Assembly (NCBI GenBank): GCA_039026235.1
Contig: JBCCMQ010000004.1
Coordinates: forward strand, 62,001-126,000
Direction of reading: 5' to 3'
Source of the DNA: JBCCMQ01 sp039026235
GTDB lineage: Bacteria > Pseudomonadota > Alphaproteobacteria > Rhodobacterales > Rhodobacteraceae
DNA length: 64,000 nucleotides
Made by a program: the position numbers and the translations under genes. Under the pieces are notes generated by a model that was not told where the DNA came from, ran no database searches, and worked only from the letters and a program-made list of their open reading frames with translations. Shown piece by piece: positions 25,866 through 33,931 of this stretch (position 1 is the first letter of the stretch; each line of letters begins with the position of its first letter).

Positions 25866-27047
25866 ATGGCCTGGAAAACGCTCGATCAGATGGACCTTGC
25901 CGGCAAGCGGGTCCTGACCCGGGTCGATATCAACGTGCCGATGGAGGATGGACGGGTATCCGATGCAACCCGGATCGAGCGCATTGTGCCCACGATCAGC
26001 GACATTCTGAGACTTGGCGGCAGCCCGGTGCTGCTGGCCCATTTCGGTCGACCAAAGGGCAAACCGGTGCCCGAGATGTCGCTTGCGCCGCTCGTCCCGG
26101 CGCTTGAGCATGCCTTTGGCGTGCCGGTCACCTTTGTTGAACGCCCGTCCCGGGACTGGATCGATGCGCAGCCACCGGACGCCGTGATTCTGGTCGAGAA
26201 CACGCGGTTTACCCCGATGGAAGAAACCAATGACCCACGGATGGCGGGGTTTCTGGCGACACTGGGCGACGTTTACTGCAACGATGCTTTTTCGGCCGCA
26301 CACCGGGCCCACGCATCGACCGAAGGCGTGGCCCGTCTGCTGCCCAGCTGTGCCGGGCGCCTTATGCAGGCCGAGCTTAGCGCGCTTGAAGCTGCGCTCG
26401 GCACGCCAGAGCGTCCAGTCATGGCGGTCGTTGGGGGTGCGAAAGTGTCCACCAAGCTCGAACTTTTGGGCAATCTGGTCACCAAGGTCGATCATCTGGT
26501 CATCGGCGGTGGCATGGCCAATACATTTTTGGCCGCGCAAGGGTTCGAGATCGGCGCGTCGCTGGCGGAACATGATATGACTGGCACGGCACTGGACATC
26601 CTTGAACGGGCCGCAGCATCGGGATGTGCGGTGCATCTGCCAACCGACGTCGTGGTCGCGCGTGAATTCAAGGCCGGCGCAGCCAACGAAACGGTCGCCG
26701 CCGATGCCTGCCCGCCGGACGCCATGATCCTCGACGCAGGCCCCAAGACGGTCAAAGCCGTTGCGGCCACGCTGTCCGACTGCAAGACGCTGGTCTGGAA
26801 CGGCCCCCTGGGTGCGTTTGAAATCGCCCCCTTCGACCGCGCCACGGTCACGGCGGCCCAGGCGGCGGCGAAACTGACCACGGATGGCCACCTTGTGTCT
26901 GTTGCGGGTGGCGGCGACACCGTGGCGGCCCTGAACGCAGCCGGTGTCGCAGAGGCATTCACCTATGTCTCAAGTGCAGGCGGCGCGTTCCTTGAGTGGA
27001 TGGAAGGCAAGACGCTGCCCGGCGTCGCGGCTCTGGATCAGGGGTAG
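25866..27047 (+). CDS. pgk: Phosphoglycerate kinase
   Basis: The 393-residue enzyme interconverts 1,3-bisphosphoglycerate plus ADP with 3-phosphoglycerate plus ATP. Conserved segments are RVDINVPM (residues 20-27), LLAHFGRPKG, the hinge GGAKVSTKLELL, NGPLGAFE and GGGDTVAAL. The length fits the family. The gene is separated from the class I aldolase by 207 bases that include a 12-bp inverted repeat. Confidence 0.97.
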   Translation: MAWKTLDQMDLAGKRVLTRVDINVPMEDGRVSDATRIERIVPTISDILRLGGSPVLLAHFGRPKGKPVPEMSLAPLVPALEHAFGVPVTFVERPSRDWIDAQPPDAVILVENTRFTPMEETNDPRMAGFLATLGDVYCNDAFSAAHRAHASTEGVARLLPSCAGRLMQAELSALEAALGTPERPVMAVVGGAKVSTKLELLGNLVTKVDHLVIGGGMANTFLAAQGFEIGASLAEHDMTGTALDILERAAASGCAVHLPTDVVVAREFKAGAANETVAADACPPDAMILDAGPKTVKAVAATLSDCKTLVWNGPLGAFEIAPFDRATVTAAQAAAKLTTDGHLVSVAGGGDTVAALNAAGVAEAFTYVSSAGGAFLEWMEGKTLPGVAALDQG

Positions 27048-27060
27048 TATGCGGTTAGGG

Positions 27061-27155
27061 TTGCGCGACCGGCCCGCCTCTGACCCATCTTCAAAGGGCA
27101 TTCCGCACACTTCGCTAATCGGAAATATTGTCGCGAGAACGCCCCGGTCGCGCAA
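27061..27155. repeat. Spaced 12-bp inverted repeat between pgk and fba
   Basis: TTGCGCGACCGG at 27061-27072 and its exact reverse complement CCGGTCGCGCAA at 27144-27155 flank 71 bases. There is no T run after either arm, so it is not a simple terminator. It could be two operator copies in opposite orientation, or a long stem in the pgk 3' RNA. Confidence 0.5.
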
Positions 27156-27174
27156 TTTACAGGCTTTGCCATAG

Positions 27175-27188
27175 TGTTAGCGCCACCT
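27175..27188. promoter_or_regulatory. Candidate operator half-site upstream of fba
   Basis: TGTTAGCGCCACCT contains TGTTAGCG, a perfect left half of the palindrome TGTTAGCGCTAACA described for CceR-type LacI regulators. It is the mirror of the half-site before eno and lies 67 bases before the fba start. Regulator assignment is inference. Confidence 0.35.
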
Positions 27189-27254
27189 TTCTTGCGTGCT
27201 GCCGCCGCTTTCCCTTAAGAGGCGGAAAACCGTTCAGCCCGAGGGGACAGCACC

Positions 27255-28184
27255 ATGAAGACGACCCGCGCCGTTCAGAAGATTCTTGCCGGATACGAAG
27301 GTGAAACGCCGGGCGTAAAGGCCAAGCTGGCGCAGATGCTGATGAACGGCAAGCTCGGCGGCACCGGAAAGATGATCATCCTGCCCGTCGACCAGGGGTT
27401 CGAACACGGTCCGGCCCGGTCCTTTGCGCCGAACCCGCCGGCCTATGATCCGCACTATCACTACCAACTGGCCATCGACGCGGGCCTGAATGCCTATGCT
27501 GCACCACTCGGTCCGCTTGAGGCTGGCGCCGACACTTTCGCCGGTCAGATCCCCACCATTCTCAAGGCAAATTCTGCCAACTCGCTGATGTCCGACACGG
27601 CTGGCAAGAACCAGGCAGTGACTGCCAGCGTCGACGATGCCCTGCGCCTTGGCTGCGCCGCCGTTGGTTTCACCATCTATCCGGGATCTGACGCGGCACT
27701 GGATATGTTCGAAGAGATTGTCGAAATGCGCAAAGAGGCCGCGACCAAGGGCGTAGCCACCGTCATCTGGTCCTATCCCCGGGGCGAGGCGATCTCAAAG
27801 GACGGAGAAACCGCGATCGACATCGCCGCCTACGCGGCCCATATCGCGGCGCTTCTCGGTGCCCACATCATCAAGGTCAAGCTGTCCACGGATCATCTGG
27901 AACTGGGGGCCGCAAAGAAGGTCTATGAGGACGAAAAGATCGATATCTCGACCCAGGCCGCCCGCGTCGCCGACTGCGTGCGCAGCGCCTTCAACGGCCG
28001 GCGTCTGATCGTCTTCTCGGGCGGCGCCAAGAAAGGCGCAGGCGGCGTTTTCGACGATGCCCGGGCGATCCGCGACGGTGGCGGCAACGGCTCGATCATC
28101 GGACGCAACAGCTTTCAGCGAAGCCGCGACGATGCGCTCGAAATGCTGGGTCAACTGATAGACATTTACCGCGGAAAATCCTGA
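27255..28184 (+). CDS. Class I fructose-bisphosphate aldolase (DhnA/FbaB type)
   Basis: The 309-residue TIM-barrel enzyme cleaves fructose-1,6-bisphosphate to the two triose phosphates. It shows LPVDQGFEHGPARSF, GFTIYPGSD, VIWSYPRG and the Schiff-base lysine in IIKVKLSTDH, plus phosphate-binding FSGGAKKG. This is the DhnA/FbaB family rather than the animal type. It is close to pgk and eno, forming a lower-glycolysis group. Confidence 0.93.
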   Translation: MKTTRAVQKILAGYEGETPGVKAKLAQMLMNGKLGGTGKMIILPVDQGFEHGPARSFAPNPPAYDPHYHYQLAIDAGLNAYAAPLGPLEAGADTFAGQIPTILKANSANSLMSDTAGKNQAVTASVDDALRLGCAAVGFTIYPGSDAALDMFEEIVEMRKEAATKGVATVIWSYPRGEAISKDGETAIDIAAYAAHIAALLGAHIIKVKLSTDHLELGAAKKVYEDEKIDISTQAARVADCVRSAFNGRRLIVFSGGAKKGAGGVFDDARAIRDGGGNGSIIGRNSFQRSRDDALEMLGQLIDIYRGKS

Positions 28185-28262
28185 ACGAACACTCTGCCCC
28201 TCTGGCACATGCGGCGCCGTTTACTATCTGTGAGGAAAGCAGAAACAGAATGGGCAGGGTTC

Positions 28263-29009
28263 ATGAGACTTTTGACATTTCTGGCCGCGGGTTTCCTGGC
28301 GGCCATGGGGCAAGCGGCACTGGCACAACAGGGTCCGCCCGATGGGTTTTCAGCGGGCATCTCATTCACCGAGGCAACGAACCCCTATGTGGGTGAGGCC
28401 AATGAGACCTTTCCCATACCGCTGATCAGCTACCGGAACGGTCCGTTTGAGTTGTCAACCAATGGCCTCGGCTATCAGGTCTACGACGATGGGCCCTTCA
28501 GCGTCACCCTTGGCCTCAGACCGCGCTTTACCGGTCTTTTGTCGACCGACGGGCCAGAACTGGAAGGGATTGACCGGAACGTCACCGGTGATGCGGCGAT
28601 CGAGGCACGCTATGATCGCGGATTTGCATTCGTGGCAGCGGCCCTTCGCCAAGAGGTGACGGGGGAACACGAGGGGCAAGAGGCGCGGCTCAGGGTCGGG
28701 GCGCGGGCCCGGCTTGCCCCCCGCACGGCGCTTGTCTTTGACGTAGGTGCCGCGTGGCAAAGCGATGATCTGTCCCGCTATATCTGGGGGGTGAACGCGG
28801 AAGAAGCCCGCGTCGACCGACCGGCTTTTTCGCCGGGTGAGGTGATTGTGCCCTTCTCGTCCCTGACGATGCGCACGGCAATCTCTGACACCGGGTCGCT
28901 GATCACATCGGTGAGGGTCGATTTCCTTCCCGAAGACGTGACCGACAGCCCGATAATCGAAGATGAGACGATTGTCGCGGTGTTTCTGGGTCTCTCCTGG
29001 CAGTTCTAG
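28263..29009 (+). CDS. MipA/OmpV family outer membrane protein
   Basis: The 248-residue protein has a signal peptide (MRLLTFLAAGFLAAMGQAALA) and alternating beta-strand pattern ending in the aromatic F (LGLSWQF), typical of an outer-membrane barrel. NPYVGEANETFPIPLISYRNG is the MipA/OmpV opening. MipA binds lytic transglycosylase and PBP in E. coli; the role here is not known. Its last 4 bases overlap the end of the acyl-CoA dehydrogenase gene on the other strand. Confidence 0.85.
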   Translation: MRLLTFLAAGFLAAMGQAALAQQGPPDGFSAGISFTEATNPYVGEANETFPIPLISYRNGPFELSTNGLGYQVYDDGPFSVTLGLRPRFTGLLSTDGPELEGIDRNVTGDAAIEARYDRGFAFVAAALRQEVTGEHEGQEARLRVGARARLAPRTALVFDVGAAWQSDDLSRYIWGVNAEEARVDRPAFSPGEVIVPFSSLTMRTAISDTGSLITSVRVDFLPEDVTDSPIIEDETIVAVFLGLSWQF

Positions 29010-30634
29010 ACCGCACCGCTGTCCAGAAACGGTGACAGGATCACATTGGCCGGAAGGCCCGGCGTGGCGCCCACCGAAAACGCCCGCGCACCTACCAGCC
29101 GCGCGCCCACATAGGCGTCAGCGACACCAGGTCGGGCGTGTTCGATCAGCGTCGCTGCCGTCAGAAGCAGGGCCAGTGTTTCGACATGGTAACGCGCTTC
29201 GGCTTGTTCTGGCAGTCCCGGCCAACGCGCCTCAAACGCCTCAAGCGCACCATCGAAACGCCGATCCGATCCGCGCACCCGCGCCATAGCGTCCTTGATG
29301 GCCGCCTGCGCGGCTTCGCTCCTGCCGAGGGTCCGCAGAACGTCCAGACAGATTACATTTCCCGAACCTTCCCAGATGCCGTTCAAAGGCGCTTCGCGGT
29401 AAAACAGCGGCATCGGCGTATCATCGGTGTAGCCCATGCCGCCAAGGCACTCCATCGCCTCGGCAATCATGGCCGGGGCGCGCTTGTTGGCAACGTACTT
29501 GGCCAGCGCCACCGCTGGGCGGGCAAAGTCGTCCGCGCCCGCGTCAAAGGCTTCGGCAACGCGGAAGGCCAGCGCGGCGGTGCCTTCGACTTCTAGCGCT
29601 AGATCGGCCAGAACCTGCGCCATCAGCGGCTGGTCGATCAGGCACCGCTGAAACACCTTGCGGCTTTGTGCCCAGCGAAGCGCCGCGCCCAGCGCCGCGC
29701 CCATCAGGCCCGCCGGTGCCATCGCCGTGTCCAGACGGGTATGGTGCACCATCCGAATAATGCGCCGGACGCCATCGCCGGGCGCACCGATCGGATACGC
29801 CAGCGCGCCGTGATATTCGATCTCGGCCGATGCGTTCGACCGATTGCCCAGTTTTTCCTTCAGCCGCATCAGGTGAATCCGGTTGCGGGTTCCGTCTTCC
29901 AACCAGCGCGGCACCAGAAAACACGTGAGCCCGGCATCGGTCTGGGCAAGGGTCAGGAAACCGTCCGACATGGGCGCCGAACAGAACCATTTGTGACCGG
30001 TCAGGCGCCACCCGTCGGGTCCGTGTTCGGCCCGCGTCGCATTGGCTCGCACGTCCGATCCGCCCTGTTTCTCGGTCATGGCCATGCCGAGCGTCGCACC
30101 GGATTTCGCTGAAAGCGGCGCGACGGCGGGATCATAGCGGCGGCTGATCAGTTTCGCGGCCCAGGCCTCGGCCAACGGACCCTGACCCGTCAGCGCCGGA
30201 ACCGCCGCATAGGTCATGGTCATCGGACAGGCAGCGCCGGGATCGACGCCCGAGATCATGTAGACCATAGCTGCATGGGTCGCATGACCGCCTGGGGCGG
30301 CCTCCCACGGCAAGGCGGCATAGCCGGCGCTCAGCCCGGCGGAGAGCTGCGCGTGGTAGCCCGGATGAAACCGCACCTCGTCGATACGCCGGCCCGCGCG
30401 GTCAAAGGCCACCAGTTCCGGCGGCATGCGGTTTGCATCCCGGGCCGCGTCGGACAAGGCGTCTGTGCCGAGTTCCCGCCCGTAGGTTGCGAGCGCATCC
30501 TGATCGGCACCGCAAACCCGGGCCCAGAAGCGCAGGACCGGGTCAGCCTCCCAAGGGTCATAGGGGCCTGCTGGGGGCGGCTGGTTTTCGACCTGATGCG
30601 TCTCAAGTTCGGATCGCGCGTCTATGGGCGCCAT
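29006..30634 (-). CDS. Acyl-CoA dehydrogenase, AidB-like
   Basis: The 542-residue FAD flavoprotein is close to AidB of the adaptive DNA-alkylation response. It has an N-terminal DPVLRFWARVC region, MTEKQGGSDVRAN, GHKWFCSAPMSD with the flavin-binding loop, AMECLGGMGYTDD and a C-terminal DNA-binding-like domain. AidB protects DNA or destroys alkylating agents; acyl-CoA oxidation has been seen in vitro. No Ada gene is near in the window. Confidence 0.87.
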   Translation of the reverse strand: MAPIDARSELETHQVENQPPPAGPYDPWEADPVLRFWARVCGADQDALATYGRELGTDALSDAARDANRMPPELVAFDRAGRRIDEVRFHPGYHAQLSAGLSAGYAALPWEAAPGGHATHAAMVYMISGVDPGAACPMTMTYAAVPALTGQGPLAEAWAAKLISRRYDPAVAPLSAKSGATLGMAMTEKQGGSDVRANATRAEHGPDGWRLTGHKWFCSAPMSDGFLTLAQTDAGLTCFLVPRWLEDGTRNRIHLMRLKEKLGNRSNASAEIEYHGALAYPIGAPGDGVRRIIRMVHHTRLDTAMAPAGLMGAALGAALRWAQSRKVFQRCLIDQPLMAQVLADLALEVEGTAALAFRVAEAFDAGADDFARPAVALAKYVANKRAPAMIAEAMECLGGMGYTDDTPMPLFYREAPLNGIWEGSGNVICLDVLRTLGRSEAAQAAIKDAMARVRGSDRRFDGALEAFEARWPGLPEQAEARYHVETLALLLTAATLIEHARPGVADAYVGARLVGARAFSVGATPGLPANVILSPFLDSGAV

Positions 30635-30792
30635 GGCATCCTACCCTCCGACCTCAGCGTACCAGCGATTGGCAAAAATCTCACCTCTTTGCGTTTAGGG
30701 ATTCCCATGCCGAATCAGCTGTGCCATGGTTCCCGAAGCCGTCCGCCAGAGACGGCGCCAAAGGCAGACAGCAGTAGGCGAGCTGAAAAGGC

Positions 30793-31095
30793 ATGGCACG
30801 ACGCGGCCGGGCGCCGACCATCGGCGCAGCGATATTCATGATGTTCAGCTTGCTTCTGGGGCTGTATTTCACTTTTGCGGCCGTGCAGGGGGATTACGGT
30901 CTTTTTCGCCGGATCCAGATCCAGGCGGAAGCGCAGGTTCTCAGGGGTGAACTCGCCGCTCTGCAGGCCGAAGTCAAAGCGGTCGAGAACAAGACGCGCC
31001 GCCTTTCGGATACCTATCTCGACCTTGATTTGCTTGATCAGCAGGCCCGTGAAATCCTTGGCCTGATCCGTTCGGACGAAATCGTCATAGACTAG
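30793..31095 (+). CDS. FtsB/DivIC-like septum formation initiator protein
   Basis: The 100-residue bitopic protein has a basic N-terminus, one membrane helix (about 12-32, AAIFMMFSLLLGLYFTFAAV) and a periplasmic coiled coil (QAEAQVLRGELAALQAEVKA). This is the FtsB/DivIC layout; FtsB bridges FtsL and FtsQ in the divisome. It lies between the AidB-like gene and pdhA, a placement common in alphaproteobacteria between eno/pdh genes. Confidence 0.83.
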   Translation: MARRGRAPTIGAAIFMMFSLLLGLYFTFAAVQGDYGLFRRIQIQAEAQVLRGELAALQAEVKAVENKTRRLSDTYLDLDLLDQQAREILGLIRSDEIVID

Positions 31096-31206
31096 CGCCC
31101 GCGCGCCAGGCAGCTGCCCGGGCCCTTGCAGCTGTCGCAGACCGGCTATGCGAAACGGCCCGCGCCGCAAAAAAAGCTCGCAAGGTGACGCTAGGTCGTA
31201 TAGAAT

Positions 31207-31224
31207 TAGTTTAACGTTAAACTA
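31207..31224. promoter_or_regulatory. Perfect 18-bp palindrome upstream of pdhA
   Basis: TAGTTTAACGTTAAACTA is its own reverse complement and lies 26 bases before the pdhA start, upstream of the GGGGAGGAG ribosome site. Its centre TTAACGTTAA resembles a LacI-family operator core. It is likely the operator of the pdh operon, with half-sites related to it before eno and fba. Which regulator binds is inference. Confidence 0.6.
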
Positions 31225-31250
31225 TTTTGCTCAGGGGAGGAGCCCGCCCA

Positions 31251-32252
31251 ATGGCCGCACGCCGCGCCACCGCGAAAAGTTCAACCAAACCAAACATTTC
31301 TTCCGAAGAACTCCAGGCCTACTACCGCGATATGCTGCTGATCCGGCGATTCGAGGAAAAGGCAGGCCAGCTTTACGGCATGGGTCTGATTGGCGGTTTC
31401 TGCCATCTCTACATCGGTCAAGAGGCGGTTGTCGTCGGGCTCGAAGCGGCCGCCGGCGAAGGCGACAAGCGGGTCACAAGCTACCGCGACCATGGCCATA
31501 TGCTGGCCTGCGGCATGGATCCCAAGGGCGTCATGGCCGAACTGACCGGCCGCGAAGGCGGGTATTCGAAGGGCAAGGGCGGCTCGATGCACATGTTCTC
31601 GAAGGAAAAGCACTTCTACGGGGGCCACGGGATCGTGGGCGCCCAGGTGCCCATCGGGGCGGGCCTCGCCTTTTCCGACAAGTACAAGGGCAACGACCGG
31701 GTGACATTTGCCTATTTCGGCGACGGGGCAGCCAACCAGGGCCAGGTCTATGAGACCTACAATATGGCCGAACTCTGGATGCTGCCGGTGATCTTCGTGA
31801 TCGAAAACAATCAGTATGCCATGGGAACCTCGGTCAAACGTTCGACCAAATCACCATCGCTTTGGGAACGGGGCGCCGCCTACGGTATTCCGGGCGAAGA
31901 GGTCGACGGCATGGACGTTCTGGCAGTCAAGGCCGCGGGCGAGAAAGCGGTCGCCCACTGCCGGGCGGGCAACGGGCCATACATCCTTGAGGTCATGACC
32001 TACCGATACCGCGGCCACTCCATGTCCGACCCCGCCAAGTACCGGACCCGGGACGAGGTTCAGAAGATGCGCGAAGAACGCGACGCCATCGAACATGTGC
32101 GCCAGTTGCTTCTGACAGGCAAGCATGCCTCGGAAGAGGATCTCAAGGCGATCGACAAGGAAATTAAGGATATCGTCAACGAGGCTGCAGAGTTTTCGAA
32201 GGACAGCCCAGAGCCGGCCCTCGAAGAGCTCTGGACCGACATCTACGCGTAA
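31251..32252 (+). CDS. pdhA: Pyruvate dehydrogenase E1 component, alpha subunit
   Basis: The product of 333 residues has the thiamine diphosphate site: GDGAANQG with the Mg ligand, then ENNQYAMGT. RYRGHSMSDP, the phosphorylation-loop equivalent, and VPIGAGLAF are present. It carries out the decarboxylation step together with PdhB. The start at 31251 follows a strong GGGGAGGAG site; the frame opens further up but not past the operator. It leads the pdhA-pdhB-ORF-pdhC operon. Confidence 0.96.
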   Translation: MAARRATAKSSTKPNISSEELQAYYRDMLLIRRFEEKAGQLYGMGLIGGFCHLYIGQEAVVVGLEAAAGEGDKRVTSYRDHGHMLACGMDPKGVMAELTGREGGYSKGKGGSMHMFSKEKHFYGGHGIVGAQVPIGAGLAFSDKYKGNDRVTFAYFGDGAANQGQVYETYNMAELWMLPVIFVIENNQYAMGTSVKRSTKSPSLWERGAAYGIPGEEVDGMDVLAVKAAGEKAVAHCRAGNGPYILEVMTYRYRGHSMSDPAKYRTRDEVQKMREERDAIEHVRQLLLTGKHASEEDLKAIDKEIKDIVNEAAEFSKDSPEPALEELWTDIYA

Positions 32253-32264
32253 GGGAGAGAGACC

Positions 32265-33653
32265 ATGGCAACCGAAGTTCTAATGCCCGCCCTCTCACCC
32301 ACAATGGAAGAAGGCACGCTGGCCAAATGGCTGGTCAAGGAAGGTGACAGCGTATCATCGGGCGACATCCTGGCCGAGATAGAAACCGACAAGGCGACGA
32401 TGGAGTTCGAAGCTGTTGACGAAGGCACGATCGGCAAGCTGCTGGTGGCCGAAGGAACCGAAGGCGTCGCCGTGAACACACCCATTGCGATCATGGTCGA
32501 TGACGGCGAAGACGCCTCCGCCCTGCCCGCGGCGGCACCTGCCGCCGCAGCGGGCGGTGATGCGGCCCCGGAGGGTGCCGTTGAGACGCCCGCTCCCGCC
32601 GCCCCAGCAACCCCGGCGGCACCAGTTGCGTTGCAAGCCGCCGCGGAACCCGAAGTGCCGGCAGGCACCGAAATGAAGAAGCAGACGGTCCGCGAAGCGC
32701 TCCGCGACGCCATGGCCGAAGAGATGCGGCGCGACGATGCCGTCTATCTCATGGGCGAGGAAGTGGCCGAGTATCAGGGCGCCTATAAGATCAGCCAAGG
32801 CTTGCTTGACGAATTCGGATCGCGCCGTGTCATAGACACGCCAATCACCGAACACGGCTTCACCGGTATCGCTGTCGGTGCGGCCTTTGGCGGTCTGCGG
32901 CCTATCGTCGAATTTATGACCTTCAACTTCGCCATGCAGGCCATCGACCAGATCATCAATTCGGCCGCAAAGACGCTTTACATGTCCGGCGGTCAGATGG
33001 GTGCGCCCATGGTATTCCGTGGGCCGAACGGCGCCGCCGCCCGGGTGGGTGCCCAGCACAGCCAGGACTATGCCGCCTGGTACGCCGCAATCCCCGGCTT
33101 AAAAGTCATCCAGCCCTATCACGCGGCCGACGCCAAGGGCTTGCTAAAATCCGCAATCCGCGATCCGAACCCAGTGATCTTTCTGGAAAACGAAATCCTT
33201 TACGGACGCTCTTTCGACGTGCCGATCATGGATGATTTTACCGTGCCGATCGGTAAGGCCAAGGTGGCCCTCGAAGGCAGCGATGTTACCATCGTCAGCT
33301 TCGGCATCGGCATGCAATACGCCATGGATGCGGCCGAAAGGCTGGCCGCCGACGGTATATCGGCCGAGGTCATCGATCTCCGCTCGCTCCGCCCCATAGA
33401 CTACGAGACAGTCCTTGCGAGTGTCCGCAAAACCAACCGCTGCGTAACCGTCGAAGAAGGGTTCCCCGTGGGCGCAATCGGTAACCACCTCTCGGCCCAA
33501 ATCATGACCCATGCGTTCGATTGGCTCGACGCGCCGGTCCTAAATTGCACCGGCAAGGATGTGCCCATGCCCTATGCCGCGAACCTGGAAAAACTCGCGC
33601 TCGTCACCACCGATGAGGTCATCGCCGCGGTCAAGGCCGTGACCTACCGGTGA
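32265..33653 (+). CDS. pdhB: Pyruvate dehydrogenase E1 component, beta subunit with N-terminal lipoyl domain
   Basis: The 462-residue protein fuses a lipoyl domain (residues 1-80, with the lipoylated Lys in EIETDKATMEFE), an Ala/Pro-rich linker (about 85-130) and the transketolase-like E1-beta domain (about 135-462). This fusion is seen in many alphaproteobacteria. A 47-base stretch at 32367-32413 is identical to 34034-34080 in pdhC, which encodes the same lipoyl segment. It starts 12 bases after pdhA. Confidence 0.96.
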   Translation: MATEVLMPALSPTMEEGTLAKWLVKEGDSVSSGDILAEIETDKATMEFEAVDEGTIGKLLVAEGTEGVAVNTPIAIMVDDGEDASALPAAAPAAAAGGDAAPEGAVETPAPAAPATPAAPVALQAAAEPEVPAGTEMKKQTVREALRDAMAEEMRRDDAVYLMGEEVAEYQGAYKISQGLLDEFGSRRVIDTPITEHGFTGIAVGAAFGGLRPIVEFMTFNFAMQAIDQIINSAAKTLYMSGGQMGAPMVFRGPNGAAARVGAQHSQDYAAWYAAIPGLKVIQPYHAADAKGLLKSAIRDPNPVIFLENEILYGRSFDVPIMDDFTVPIGKAKVALEGSDVTIVSFGIGMQYAMDAAERLAADGISAEVIDLRSLRPIDYETVLASVRKTNRCVTVEEGFPVGAIGNHLSAQIMTHAFDWLDAPVLNCTGKDVPMPYAANLEKLALVTTDEVIAAVKAVTYR

Positions 33654-33928
33654 GCGGGCGGGTGCAAGGTCTGGATGTGCACGGTCGCGACGTCGACGCC
33701 GCGGCATACCGCGTTTCGACCCGCATCGGGGCGCGTCGCATCAAGGCCCTGGTGCCAGAATTCCTGATGGAGACGGGCTGGCGCCCCGGCGCGCGCCCAT
33801 CGCATCAGGACGCCTATGAGTGGATTGCCCGCAACCGTCCGAAGATTAAGACTGCCATTGCGGCGATGGCGGCCGGGCGCGTCCCGCCCCGGCCCTATGA
33901 CGCGCTGCAACTGGTCGAGGAGGACTGA
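33650..33928 (+). CDS. Small conserved-looking protein between pdhB and pdhC, unknown
   Basis: The 92-residue ORF starts with a GTG overlapping the pdhB stop (GTGA) and ends 3 bases before pdhC. The sequence is basic and helical (ARRIKALVPEFLMETGWRP, then SHQDAYEWIARNRPKIKTA), with no membrane segment. Its tight fit in the pdh operon suggests a role linked to the complex, for example assembly or regulation; this is inference. I do not recognise a family. Confidence 0.68.
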   Translation: MSGRVQGLDVHGRDVDAAAYRVSTRIGARRIKALVPEFLMETGWRPGARPSHQDAYEWIARNRPKIKTAIAAMAAGRVPPRPYDALQLVEED

Positions 33929-33931
33929 CCC

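Noticed and set aside
25716..26891. Upstream extension of the ppiB frame
   Set aside because: It runs antisense to pgk; the GTG at 25715 with a ribosome site gives the normal cyclophilin start.
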